DNA of 61,401 nt. Origin: Prorocentrum cordatum (Eukaryota; Sar; Dinophyceae; Prorocentrales; Prorocentraceae). The DNA lies in NCBI GenBank assembly GCA_963575745.1, contig CAUYUJ010022076.1, forward strand, positions 67,501 through 128,901, written 5' to 3'. A model generated the notes under the pieces. The model was not told where the DNA came from, did no database searches, and saw nothing but the letters and a program-made list of their open reading frames with translations. Each line of letters opens with the position of its first letter. Position 1 is the first letter of the stretch. The translations under genes and the position numbers were made by a program. Shown here in pieces: positions 38,340-48,957 of the stretch.

Positions 38340-38850
38340 CGGTCATCCTCCTTGCTCCCATTTCCCTCCTCCTCTCCCTTCTTCTCCCCCTGGAATGAAT
38401 CGGGCGCCTGCTTGTATAGCCTAATCGGGCGGCTGCTTGTATAGCCTAGTCGCCTAGACAATCCTCCACCACGGGGGCGACTGTACACATCCCCCAGCGT
38501 GCGAGCATGCAAAAAACTCTTGGAAGCGCTTTTGATGGCCGTCCATGTTCATGTTCACGGTAACTGACGGTAACTCACGGTAACTCACGGTAACTCACGG
38601 TAACTCACGCTAGCGGGGGAGGGGGCGAGGAGGGGGGGGGGGCGCGCCCTCCTCGCCGAGGAGGAGAGCGATTCGAAGGGGGATGGGGGAGGAGGAGGAG
38701 GAGGAGGGAGGAGGAGGGAGCAGAGAGTAGGGAGCAGGGAAGAGGAGGACCCCCCGCCTCACGTTCCTGGGTCAAGCCTTGCGCCCGTTTCGGCACACCC
38801 CTCACACGTTGCGTGGCCCCATAGCATAGGGAGCTCCACCTAGAGCCCCA
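38340..38850. other. Spacer with an 80-bp dispersed repeat and a 12-bp tandem repeat
   Basis: 38459-38538 is nearly identical to 46109-46188 (core CCACCACGGGGGCGACTG, then CATGCAAAAAACTCTTGGAA). CACGGTAACTCA repeats about five times at 38556-38610. A GGAGGAGG tract at 38690-38740 follows. No gene is seen. Confidence 0.7.
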
Positions 38851-40515
38851 ATGACTCAATTCGCACGGGGGCCCCCGCCCATTCTGGCACGCCCCTCGCA
38901 CGTTTCGACGCCCCATAGGATCGCATATCCTCCTCGTCCCCTCGTCGGCCTCCTCTGTAGCCGATTTGGCTCAGACTGGCAGGGCGGCACCTGCATGCTG
39001 CATCCGAGACTCGAACCGCGGCCGAAGAAGCGGCCAGCCGATTCAGCGAGACATTCGGCCTCCAATACCTGGGGGCCGGGGCAGGGAGAAGCGCCAGCGA
39101 CCTTCGACGACTCCGACGACGATTGGGGCATGCTGCATCCGAGACTCGAACCGCGGCCGAAGAAGCGGCCAGCCGATTCAGCGAGGCATTCGGCCTCCAA
39201 TACCTGGGGGCCGGGGCAAGGAGAAGCGCCAGCGACCTTCGACGACTCCGACGACGATTGGGGCGAGTGGAGCTCGGCAGGCAAGCCGCGCGTGAGGAGC
39301 CCGGCACCGAAGGACCGCACGCCGCCCATTCATCGCGCGGGGTCGGGTCGTGCGCCCCGCGCGCCGCCCGCGGGCTCAAGACGTGCACCCCGCACGCCGC
39401 CCGATCATCGCGAGGGCTCAGGTTGCGCGCCTGACCCGTCCATCGCGAGGGCGATGGACGACTTGGCGACGGCTCTGCGCGTTTTTCACGAGGGCTTGGC
39501 GGCTGCGGCACCTCCGGGCAGCTCGGCGGCCGCAGCTGTGACAGGCGCTGCTCCTGCAGGAGACGCTGCTGCTGCGGGCTGGCGCGAAGGCTCGGCGGTT
39601 GCTGCTGCAGCAGACGCTGCTGAGGGCAGGCGCGACAGCCATCGCGGCCCACGGCCGCGCCCCCGGGCCATGAACGAGGAGTGGGTAGAGCCCGAGCCGC
39701 AGCAGGGGCAGCCCGGAGGAGCTGCGGCAGGAGACGATGCTGCTGAGGGCAAGCGCGGGGCCTCGGCGGTTGCCCCAGCAAGAGACGCTGATGCTGAGGG
39801 CGGGCGCGGAGGCTCAGCAATTGCAGATGCCGGAAACACCGCGCAGGATTTTGGGCAGGCGGTTGCTGCTGCAGGAGACGATGCCGCTCGGGGCGAGCTC
39901 GGGGGCTCGGCGGCCGCGGGGGCGCGGGGCGCTGCCTCCGGCGGCTCCGACGGCTCCAGAGCAGCGCCTCCGGCGCTGCTGCGACGGCTCCAGACGTTGC
40001 AGCTGCAACGCATGCGGGACCTAGAGAGCGCGGAAACCAAACTTCTTGGTCAACGACGACGATTCCCTGAGCGGCGCATTGTCGGCAACACGTACTACCA
40101 TGGCTTCTCCGACTGTAACCCGCCGCCTGGGGACGTAGAGTGCATCGTTCAATGGCCGAAGATTCGAGGTCGGGATCCTACGCGGGATGTTGGGTCAGAA
40201 CGCTGCGACCCCAGGTATTACGCCAACACTTACGACGACGACGCCGAGGATGTCGCAATGCCGCATTGCGACGAATCTGCCGCAGCGCCACCGCCGAATC
40301 GGACTACGACAGGTTCAACGCTCTCGGACTACGACAGGTTCAACGAGATCGGGGTAAGTGCGGCCCAACTTTTCGAACGCGGTGAAGTCGACCCCAACAA
40401 GATCCAGCCTCGTGAGGGGCCGCTCCGCATGATGCCGCCAGAGTGTTTCTGGCATTTCGCTCGGCTCTACTCTTACATACCTCCTGTGCCTGCTGGTGGG
40501 GATTCTGGGGCCTGA
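38851..40515 (+). CDS. Acidic/Ala-rich hypothetical protein with in-frame 45-residue duplication
   Basis: The ATG at 38851 gives 554 residues. Residues 49-93 and 94-138 are a duplicated block (MLHPRLEPRPKKRPADSARH ... FDDSDDDWG) encoded by two 135-bp copies that differ at only a few bases. Residues 205-390 are Ala/Gly-rich with loose repeats (GDDAAEGKRG type). The C-terminal 150 residues are compositionally normal (RRIVGNTYYHGFSDCNPPPG, VECIVQWPKIRGRDPT, MPPECFWHFARLYSYIPP) and are probably the functional domain. A short duplication TCGGACTACGACAGGTTCAA occurs at 40303-40345. No family recognised. Confidence 0.6.
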   Translation: MTQFARGPPPILARPSHVSTPHRIAYPPRPLVGLLCSRFGSDWQGGTCMLHPRLEPRPKKRPADSARHSASNTWGPGQGEAPATFDDSDDDWGMLHPRLEPRPKKRPADSARHSASNTWGPGQGEAPATFDDSDDDWGEWSSAGKPRVRSPAPKDRTPPIHRAGSGRAPRAPPAGSRRAPRTPPDHREGSGCAPDPSIARAMDDLATALRVFHEGLAAAAPPGSSAAAAVTGAAPAGDAAAAGWREGSAVAAAADAAEGRRDSHRGPRPRPRAMNEEWVEPEPQQGQPGGAAAGDDAAEGKRGASAVAPARDADAEGGRGGSAIADAGNTAQDFGQAVAAAGDDAARGELGGSAAAGARGAASGGSDGSRAAPPALLRRLQTLQLQRMRDLESAETKLLGQRRRFPERRIVGNTYYHGFSDCNPPPGDVECIVQWPKIRGRDPTRDVGSERCDPRYYANTYDDDAEDVAMPHCDESAAAPPPNRTTTGSTLSDYDRFNEIGVSAAQLFERGEVDPNKIQPREGPLRMMPPECFWHFARLYSYIPPVPAGGDSGA

Positions 40516-40519
40516 GGAA

Positions 40520-41606
40520 TGCGAATGCGTCCTCCTAGCCCCTGCACCTCCCCATCCTCTTCTCTTCCTTGTCCTCCTCCCTCTCCACCTCCTCATCCTG
40601 TCCCCCTCGTGCTACCTGGAGTTCTGCCTCCCTCAGCCCCCCTCCTCCCCTTCCAATTCCACTCCGCCCCTCCTCCCTCCTCCTACCTCCCACTCCTCCC
40701 CCCTCCTCCCTCTTCGTGTTCTGCAGCTGCCGCGTGCAAATCCTGAAGATCAGGTTTGCGAACGCGTTTTCGGCCGCGTGCAGCAGTACTGCGCCACGTC
40801 GCTTATACGAACATCTGTGCATCGCATCAGCAGTTGGAGCGAGGAAGGGGCGGTCGGAGAGGAGAAGGATAGGTGGGAGAGAGAATGGAGGAGGTCAGAT
40901 TGAGCAAGCCCAGCACATCGCGGAGTCTGGCTCGCTGGCGCGCGCCCTCGGCGCGGCAAGAAGTGTGAACATGTCATTGCCCCCCATATACTCTTCAATC
41001 TCTCATGCCCCATGCATCAGCAATTGGAGCGAGGAAGGAGGAGGTCGGAGAGGAAGGGGCGGTCGGAGAGGACTGGAGGAGAAGGATAGGTCGGAGAGAA
41101 TGGAGGAGGTCAGATTGAGCAAGCGCAGCACATCGCGGAGTCTGGCTCGCTGGCGCGCGCCCTCGGCGCGGCAAGAAGTGCGAACGTGTCATTGCCCCCC
41201 ATATACTCTTCAATCTCTCATGCCCCATGCCATCCCCCTTACTATTCAGCCCAGCTCAGCTCGCGCCTCCTGGATTCCCGATTTTCGTCTCGCTGCTAGA
41301 TCTCCACAGGCCCTCGAGCGGAACGAGCCTCCGCGATCTCGTTGGCGCCGCCGCCGATGAAACGGCCTCCTGGCGGGCCGTCAGATTTTTCATCTCGAGG
41401 ACGCTCTTGTTGATCTCTGTGCAGACCTTCTTGAGCTCGTCAGCGACGGGCGCGCCCTCCTAACAATTGTGGCCCCGTGGCGCCTCCAAGACGGCCCCGA
41501 AGCGTCTCCGTAACAGTTGTGGCTCAAGCTGCAGGTTCACCGACCCATTCCATATCTTTTACAAGCGCATTCCATATCCAGTGTCGCATTAGGTCTGATT
41601 CCCCAG
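40520..41606. repeat. CTCC-rich DNA and a 215-bp tandem duplication
   Basis: CTCC-rich low complexity runs from 40530 to 40720. A segment ending CATATACTCTTCAATCTCTC then ATGCCCCATGC is present twice with a period of about 215 bp (roughly 40803-41017 and 41018-41232), with an extra GGTCGGAGAGGA expansion in the second copy. After 41240 there is unique sequence before the SNTX-like gene. Confidence 0.8.
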
Positions 41607-43389
41607 ATGGTCGCTGCGAGTGAATTGGCCAGCGGTGCCGCAGAGAACGTGATCACTAAGTCGACTCGTGGGGAGCAGGTTGAAATTGGCCAGCTTTACA
41701 ACGCCCGCACTGGCGGGATCATCCCAAGCATCTCCCTTTGGCGCCTCGACGACATCAAAGCGGGGCAGGAGGTCGTTTCATGCCCAGACACGACCTTCGA
41801 CCAGTTTCAAAATTTCCTCGACGATCCTCGCGTTACGCATGTTGTCGCGGAGGTTTACGAGGGGGGGGCGGGCGACATCACCTTCACTAAAAAGTGTAGC
41901 TCTAAGGAGGATCAGACCCGGATTTCTGGCGCACTGGCTGGAAAACTCAAGGCTTTTCATATCCATTTCGGGCAAGCTGAGCATGGATTGGGAGGAGGGC
42001 GAGGAAGAAGACTTCGAGGGCACCGATATCAGTGTCCGCGGCGCCATCAAGGAAACCGTCGGCACCATCGAGGACGCGGCTCGGGTCGGCAAGGAGTTGC
42101 CCACAAAGTTGAGTGAGCTGAACAATTCGCTCAAGATGGTGCTCCTCCCCCTGTCCTTCGTCGACTCCGAGGCCCGCCGCGTCGTGACGCGGCTCGACGC
42201 GCGCACCATGGAGGACGTATCTGCTGCTCTGGAGACTGCAGAGGGCGTTCACTTGTCTGCTGAGTCCTTGTGCGTCGCAGTGAATGCGTTCCCATGTGTA
42301 GAGACCCAGCGCAGAAACTTCGCCACCGCCTTTAATTCCTGCATCATTACCTTCCGCACTGCCGTGCGTGGCTTGGTGCCGAAGCTCAGGGGCGGGGATA
42401 GCAGCACCACCGACGAGGACACCCTTGAGCTCCAGCACGCCGTGGATCGCATGACGCGCCAGACGAAGCTTGCCATTGAGTACGTGGAGCTGAAGAATCA
42501 GGAGTCCGCTGTGCTGGCTTCCACTGCCCATTTCCTGTTGGAGACCGGCTTTGCCAACTACCTGGACCCCGTGGCCAAGGTCCAGCCCGCCATCGGCAGC
42601 AGCAAGCCGCGCATCTTGCTCTCCCTGGCCGGAAAGGACATCAACAACCCGTGCCGCACATTGGAGACATCGTTGACATGCGACGCCGTCGCCGTCGACG
42701 GCGATTCGGAGGAGGAGGAAGAGTGGTTCCATCGGAGCTCCACTGCGCCTCTGCTGCAGAAATCCTTCGCCGACGTCGTGGCGCTCCAGGTCGAGAACAA
42801 GGCGGCCAGCTTCGACGCTGAGTATGGGGTTGGGATCGTGAACAAGGGAATCCCCTTCTGGTCGACGGACGAGAAGATGAAAAAGACAGAGGTCGGCGAC
42901 TTGGTGCTCTTCTTGGATGGCAGGGTCCGCATAATCTCCAAGTTATTCCCCGGCCCCCCAGACAACGTCAAGCTGCGGTGCAACGAGCAGACCATGCATG
43001 TCCAGTGGGGGTGGCTGCAGCAGGACTCGATGCCCCCCCGCAGCTTTCGCGTGCTCTGGCGGCCCCGCCCAAACGCCGACTTGGACACCTTCGATCAGAG
43101 CGTCGACGAATACGCGGCGTTCGAGTGGAAGGATCTGCCTGCGGGAGTGCCTTACGAGTGCGCACCGGGGGCGCAGGGGGGCGCTTGCCGCTGCGAACTC
43201 GGCCCCCTGGGTCCAAATGCGGACTTCGAGGTGTGCGTGCAGACGTGCTCCGACGTTGGCTTCTCGGCGCGCTCCCCTCCGAACGTCAAGCGGACGGGCA
43301 AGCTGCCCAGTGCCGCCAGGGACATAATCGCTTTTTACCATGAGAATAAGGCCCGGCTCGAGTTGACCGGGGCCGGGGGATGGACATGA
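41607..43389 (+). CDS. Stonustoxin-like (SNTX/MACPF-type) protein with FN3 domain, frame-broken
   Basis: The ATG at 41607 starts family-like sequence. The N-terminal part (to about 41960) has the conserved opening of SNTX-type MACPF proteins, including GQLYNARTGGIIPSISLW and DPRVTHVVAEVY. Between about 41950 and 41990 the coding sequence moves to another frame, then continues to 43389. Next come the helical domain (about 42100-42560; KMVLLPLSFVDSEARRVV), a thioredoxin-like part (SKPRILLSLAGKDI), and a fibronectin type III domain (about 42950-43290; NVKLRCNEQTMHVQWGW, FEVCVQTCSDVG). The family includes fish cytolysins but also many non-toxic proteins with FN3 and GTPase domains, so a toxic role should not be assumed. 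The next gene probably belongs to the same protein. Confidence 0.65.
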
Positions 43390-43507
43390 CAAGGTCGGCG
43401 GCAAGAAGCCTTGGGAGTCTACGGAGGATTCGCTCTTCCTTGGCTCGTGTACCGTTGCAAGGAGAGCGTGCGAGAGCGGCAAGTTCGCAGGAAAACTGGC
43501 TGCCATC

Positions 43508-45220
43508 ATGGCCGACGTTGCGTCCGACTTCAAGCCCGAGATCACTCTGGGCCCCGAGCAGGAGGCGCGGGCGCTCGTCCTCATGTTTGCTGGCCCCACG
43601 TGGGCCGGGAAATCCACGGAGATCAACGCGTTCGTCTCGTTCTTGTTGGGCGGCGACCTCGCGGACACCCACCGCGTCATGCTGATCGATGACCGCGCTG
43701 CCGACCCGACGCAATCCGTCACCCAGCACATCACCGTGTACCGATTGCGGCCCCTCGGGCCCCGATTCCAGGGCCATGCGCTGTACATTGTGGACGCGCC
43801 TGGCTATGGCGATTGCAGGGGGCACGAGGCGGATAACTTCACTACCGCCGCCATGGCAGAGTTGTTCAAGATGATCGAGCACGTCAACGCCGCAGTCTTC
43901 ACCTGCAAGGCGAACGAGGGTAAGACGAGCCCGAGCATGGTTGCCGTGGCAACGCACATCTTCCAGCTCTTCAGCAAGGATGTGCATGGGTGCCTCCGTG
44001 CCGTTCTCACGCACGCTGATGCGGGAGCACCCCAGGCCGTCGCCAATCTCAAAGCGCCTGGTTGGCCCGTGGACAAAGGCTACGCTCAAGTAAACAACTC
44101 TGCTTTCCGAGCCCAGTCCACAACCGACGCCAACGTGCGCGACTGGTGGAAAATGTCAATGTCGGGCCAGAAGCGCGTGTTGGACATGTTGCTGCGCATG
44201 GAGCCGGTGTCTACACGCAAGAGCGCGCAGGTAACCACGAAACGCATGGCGCTGGAGGAACGGTGCGAGCTCGCTGAGAAGAAGATCTTCCGCACGGCCC
44301 AGGAGACCCAGAGCCTCCTCGCCAACCTGCGGGCGATCGCAGAGGCGGTGGGCGCCAGCCCGGGCGAAACGGTGAGGGTCAGCACTGTCATCGTCAGGGA
44401 AGACCCGGTTCCTGATGGGGACAAGACTACCCTCTGCTTGGAATGCCACGTAACTTGCCACGAAATTTGCGCTTTCGATGACGGCGAGAAGCATCAATGC
44501 ATCGCAATGGACGAGAGTGGGCATTGTAAGATATGCCCTAAGAAATGCCACTATTCCAAGCACAGGAACGCTATGTTCATCTTGCGACCGGAGACGCAGT
44601 GGGAGGACATCGTGCCTGAGGATTTGATCAATCGCTGGAACAAGAACAACAACTCCATCGAGGGCGCCGTGCTCGGCGCCATGGACAAGTACCTTGCCCT
44701 GCAGGACGAGCTCACCGATGACATCAGGGCCCTGGCCGCGCTCACGGATGAGCTTCACAAGACAGCTCTCTTGCACGACCCCGAGCGGTTCCTCAAATAT
44801 TTGGACACGCTCATCGCGTCCGCTAAGGCACGGGGCGCCAGCAGCGAGCAGTTGCAGGCGCTCATGTCCGCCAAGAATACAATGAAGATCGCCGCTCGAG
44901 CGGCGTCAGCGGAGGGCTATGCGAATGCGGAGCCCGAGCTGCTCGCGCGGGTCACGAGGAACGTCCGCGGCGAGATGAAAAGGCGCACTCAGATGGGGGC
45001 CCGGGCGCGCGCCAAGGAGGAGGGGCAGCCCTGCGATATCTACAACAAGATCTACAAGAGCCTCCCCGCGCCGATTCGAGAGAAAGCCCCCGGGCCGGTT
45101 GCAGAGGCCGGGTGGGTCGGGAAGGGCGCAAAGTGGCCGGAGAACTTGAAGGCGATCGTCAAACTCATGGACGTCATTCTCCAGACCGGCTGCGTAATGG
45201 GCACTGTGACAGCGGACTGA
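43508..45220 (+). CDS. Septin/AIG1-type GTPase with Cys-rich and helical domains
   Basis: The ATG at 43508 gives 570 residues. G1 loop GPTWAGKS is at 29-36, G3 DAPG at 96-99, G4 THAD at 168-171, as in AIG1/septin-like and SNTX-associated GTPases. Residues 310-352 are a Cys/His cluster (LCLECHVTCHEIC ... GHCKICPKKCHYSKH) with eight cysteines, a likely zinc site. The C-terminal 200 residues are helical. The frame is open upstream of the ATG through the whole 118-bp gap to about 43380 and reads sensibly (GGKKPWESTEDSLFLGS), so this is probably the C-terminal half of the preceding SNTX-FN3 gene, cut by a frame change in a G-rich run. Codon use is GC-rich like its neighbour. Confidence 0.75.
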   Translation: MADVASDFKPEITLGPEQEARALVLMFAGPTWAGKSTEINAFVSFLLGGDLADTHRVMLIDDRAADPTQSVTQHITVYRLRPLGPRFQGHALYIVDAPGYGDCRGHEADNFTTAAMAELFKMIEHVNAAVFTCKANEGKTSPSMVAVATHIFQLFSKDVHGCLRAVLTHADAGAPQAVANLKAPGWPVDKGYAQVNNSAFRAQSTTDANVRDWWKMSMSGQKRVLDMLLRMEPVSTRKSAQVTTKRMALEERCELAEKKIFRTAQETQSLLANLRAIAEAVGASPGETVRVSTVIVREDPVPDGDKTTLCLECHVTCHEICAFDDGEKHQCIAMDESGHCKICPKKCHYSKHRNAMFILRPETQWEDIVPEDLINRWNKNNNSIEGAVLGAMDKYLALQDELTDDIRALAALTDELHKTALLHDPERFLKYLDTLIASAKARGASSEQLQALMSAKNTMKIAARAASAEGYANAEPELLARVTRNVRGEMKRRTQMGARARAKEEGQPCDIYNKIYKSLPAPIREKAPGPVAEAGWVGKGAKWPENLKAIVKLMDVILQTGCVMGTVTAD

Positions 45221-46091
<871 letters not shown>

Positions 46092-46322
46092 CGCCTGTAT
46101 ATCCTAGTCAATCCTCCACCACGGGGGCGACTGCACACATCCCCCAGCGTGCGAGCATGCAAAAAACTCTTGGAAGCGCTTTTGATGACCCTGGGGCCCG
46201 GAAATCGTTCATGTCCATCGATTTCGACCCCGAACGTCGTTGTCGACGACCCTGGATGCCCGAAAACGGATTCCCTGGAAGATGAACCTCCGGAAGGCCC
46301 GATGTGTGCATGGTACCCGCTC

Positions 46323-46432
46323 TAGGAGGAGGAGGAGGAAGAGGAGGAGGAGGAGAAGAAGGAGGCGGAGGAGGAGCAGGGCGAGGAGGAGGAAGAGGAG
46401 GAGGAGGAGGAGGGGGAAGAGGAGAAGGAAGA
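46323..46432. repeat. (GGA)n microsatellite
   Basis: AGGAGGAGG tract with AAG interruptions. Confidence 0.9.
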
Positions 46433-46771
46433 TTTCTCTGGGCCCCAGCTCGACGGACCAGGCCCCAAGGGCGGAATCCCCGCAGGCTCCGACGACTCGA
46501 CTCGACGAAACGACGACGACCCACAAAAGCAAGAGACGATGTGCACGACCGCCGACGACCGAAGCATCATCGAAAACAACGGCAAAGCGCTTTCCAGGGA
46601 GTTTCCGATAAACGAGGGCTTGGAGTTTCCATTGGTTGTCGATTCAGACGTGTCCGGGCGCGTTATTGGGGATCTGCGCCTGGCAACATCATCGCACCGG
46701 GGATCCTCTTGGCTCAAGAAAAAAGGACCAGTTGACGCTCGATCAGTGATTGTCCGCCCTGTCCGAGAGGG

Positions 46772-47665
46772 ATGCCTGCGTCGGGGACTCCGGTTCATGC
46801 GTTCGCAGGGAAGTATGTTCTCACGGACAACGACGCACCAGTAGATCTCAATCTGGCCGAGAGGCATTGGATCATTCTGACATCCCTGATAATGAGTATG
46901 ACGTGCATGATCAGTCGCGAGCTGCGCAACGTGCTTCATGCGCGGCGTCTCTTCACTCTCAAGACCAGAGAGACGGATCGACGCTTGAGAGAGCGCCAGA
47001 TGAGCTGCCGCCATCCCATGGTGGAGATCTCCTCAGGGTCCAACAAGCGCGGCAAGTGGTGGACATGCGAGAGGTGCGGGCAGCGGATCGCATACAGGGA
47101 CCAGCGGCAGCTGAAAGCCCTGGGTCCTCTACCAAAGTCCGTCAGCCTGATTCTCAACTGCACCATCACCGAGGTGATCCCCGATCCCAGGCCGCAATCA
47201 ACGTGCAAAAACAGTCAAATCAAACCAAACCCGGTGTGCGGGGAGAATCGGGGGGACTGCAGCCGCGTGATCGCCGACCCGTCCAAGGAAGAGGAGACGC
47301 CCATGGAGGAGGAGCAGCTTCCACTAACCCAGCCTCGCCTATTAAGGCGCGCGGCGGAGGGCCCGGCTCAGCACAACCAGAGGGGAGAGAAGAAGAGCCT
47401 TTCAGCGCTGATGAAGGAGCAGATCGAGCAGATCAACACGCTGAAGGCCCAGCAGCAGAACACCGACCAGATGATGATGGAGAATCGCCAAACGATGGAG
47501 TGCATGATGAGTGTAATGCAGCAACAGGGGCACGCCATTCAGAACATGAACAAGTCCAAGTGGGAGGTGATCCAGATGGCCAGTCCGCCCGGAACGTCGG
47601 GCTCACCTCAGCCACGCGCCAGCCAGAAGGAGGAGAAGCCCCTGCCCCCAGACGACCTCGAGTGA
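46772..47665 (+). CDS. Zinc-ribbon / coiled-coil protein, possibly retroelement-derived
   Basis: The ATG at 46772 gives 297 residues. Residues 25-60 are hydrophobic/helical (RHWIILTSLIMSMTCMISRE). A CRHP...GSNKRGKWWTCERCGQR block holds C-x-H and C-x2-C spaced as in a zinc ribbon; a GSN-G-W-C-C pattern like this is, to my memory, common in dinoflagellate retroelement polyproteins. The C-terminal part is Gln/Met-rich coiled coil (KEQIEQINTLKAQQQNTDQM) followed by a Pro-rich tail. The last 120 bp and the following 600 bp are duplicated at 49925-50545. Confidence 0.55.
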   Translation: MPASGTPVHAFAGKYVLTDNDAPVDLNLAERHWIILTSLIMSMTCMISRELRNVLHARRLFTLKTRETDRRLRERQMSCRHPMVEISSGSNKRGKWWTCERCGQRIAYRDQRQLKALGPLPKSVSLILNCTITEVIPDPRPQSTCKNSQIKPNPVCGENRGDCSRVIADPSKEEETPMEEEQLPLTQPRLLRRAAEGPAQHNQRGEKKSLSALMKEQIEQINTLKAQQQNTDQMMMENRQTMECMMSVMQQQGHAIQNMNKSKWEVIQMASPPGTSGSPQPRASQKEEKPLPPDDLE

Positions 47666-47732
47666 GAGATTTGAAATCAGCGAGATCCCTTCCAGACAAT
47701 ATAGTCGAGCAAGTGCAGCGTTTTTCCCCAGC

Positions 47733-48190
47733 AGTTCCCCACGGCGGCCTATCATTGATGCTGTTCGTGCTCCCCCAAGTTCCTTCCGCCCCGTGCCCTC
47801 AGTGCGGTTCCGGGGTTGCCCCGAGTTCCGTCGGCGCTGGCTTGCGAGCTGCTGTGCGTTTCTATCCCAAGACGACCCGGAAGAACGGAGTAGAATGAAT
47901 GGCCCCTCTGCTGCTGTAGCCGTGCTGATGGGGCGGTTCCGGGGTTGCCACGAAATCCGCCTCGTCGGCGTTTCTTTGGGAGGCGCTTCTCATTTGTTTT
48001 CCAGAGCGCTCGGGAAAAACGGAGTAGAGATGAGAGACCCCTCTGCTGCTGTAACCGTGCTGATGCAATGGCTCCAGGGTTGCCCCGAGATCCGCCTCAT
48101 CGGCGTTTCTTTGGGAGGCGCTTCTCATTTATATCCCAGAGCTCCCGGGAAAAAACGGATTAGAGGTGGGTGGCCCCTCGCCCCGCTGGC
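47733..48190 (+). repeat. CGGGGTTGCCCCG-containing tandem repeat, block 1
   Basis: The block opens with CAGCAGTTCCCCACGGCGGC, then three degenerate units of about 130 bp. Each has a GGGTTGCC(C/A)CGA core, CCGCCTC(G/A)TCGGCGTTTC, a CTTCTCATTT(A/G)T step and a GAGTAGA...GGCCCCTCTGCTGC step. The same block follows the duplicated gene end at 50092-50545. Confidence 0.85.
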
Positions 48191-48957
48191 CCAATCAGAA
48201 CAAAGACGCTCGAGAAAAAATAACACATCTTCCGATATCCTCGTCGTCGAGAAGAGCGACGTGTATGGAGAGGTTGAGCTCGACGAGGACGGCTGGCCGA
48301 TAGATGTCGACATGCCCGAAGACTCTCAGCCGCCTGCCTAGTCGCGCAGTTGGTGCCAGGCCATTGCCATGGGCGAGGCCGCAGCTCAAAGCCGCCCAAG
48401 CGCTCCAGGTGTAAAACTCAGCGTATAGTGAATTATATGCTGTAGGTTGAGGGTTAACAAAAAGCACGAACACAGTATTCAAAATCATCGTACATTTCTT
48501 GTGAACCCACCCTTAAAACAGTGAAGTTCAACGCGCATGCGCTGACCTTCCGCTGACAAGATGACCCCATCCTCCTCCTCCTCCTCCTCCAGGCCCGCTC
48601 TCCTGTCACCCTGGTCCTCCATGGGGAGGGGGTAGTCCAATGATCGGGGAGATTCTCAGGGGATGGAAACCGATCACCCCAGCCCCGCGAACGTTGGCCC
48701 ACCGAGGCCGCGCGAGAATGACGATAAGTCGACTCGGGTGCCTCTGAGACCGCGCTCCGCTGGACCTCCCAGGAACCCGCGAAAGTGCGAACAGTTTCGC
48801 AGTTCGCAGCCCCGAGAATCCTGTCTTCAACGCGGGGGGGAAAGGAGGAGGGCCACCATCGTCGCCATTCGGGGTCAGGCGGGGTGCATCCCGCGCGCCA
48901 GCCGCCACCCGGCCCCCGCCCCCTGCGGGCGCGCGGCGCGCCAGCCGCCACCCGGCA
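48191..48957. other. Spacer sharing sequence with 49650-49920
   Basis: No gene is supported. Around 48560-48830 the order (CTCC)n, GGTCCTCCA, GGGGAGATTCTCAGG, GACCGCGCTCCGCT, CGCAGTTCGCAGCCCC parallels 49650-49915, a second pair of segmental copies. Confidence 0.55.

Noticed and set aside
39486-40040. 184-codon minus-strand Ala/Ser/Pro frame
   Set aside because: Antisense of the Ala-rich part of the 38851-40515 gene.
41668-41960. Upstream start at a GTG for the second SNTX-like frame
   Set aside because: The first part of that frame is nonsense; family-like sequence in this stretch is in the other frame from the ATG at 41607.
46750-47898. 382-codon overlapping frame on the plus strand
   Set aside because: Overlaps the 46772-47665 frame, which has the coherent zinc-ribbon and coiled-coil sequence; this one runs on through the downstream tandem repeat.
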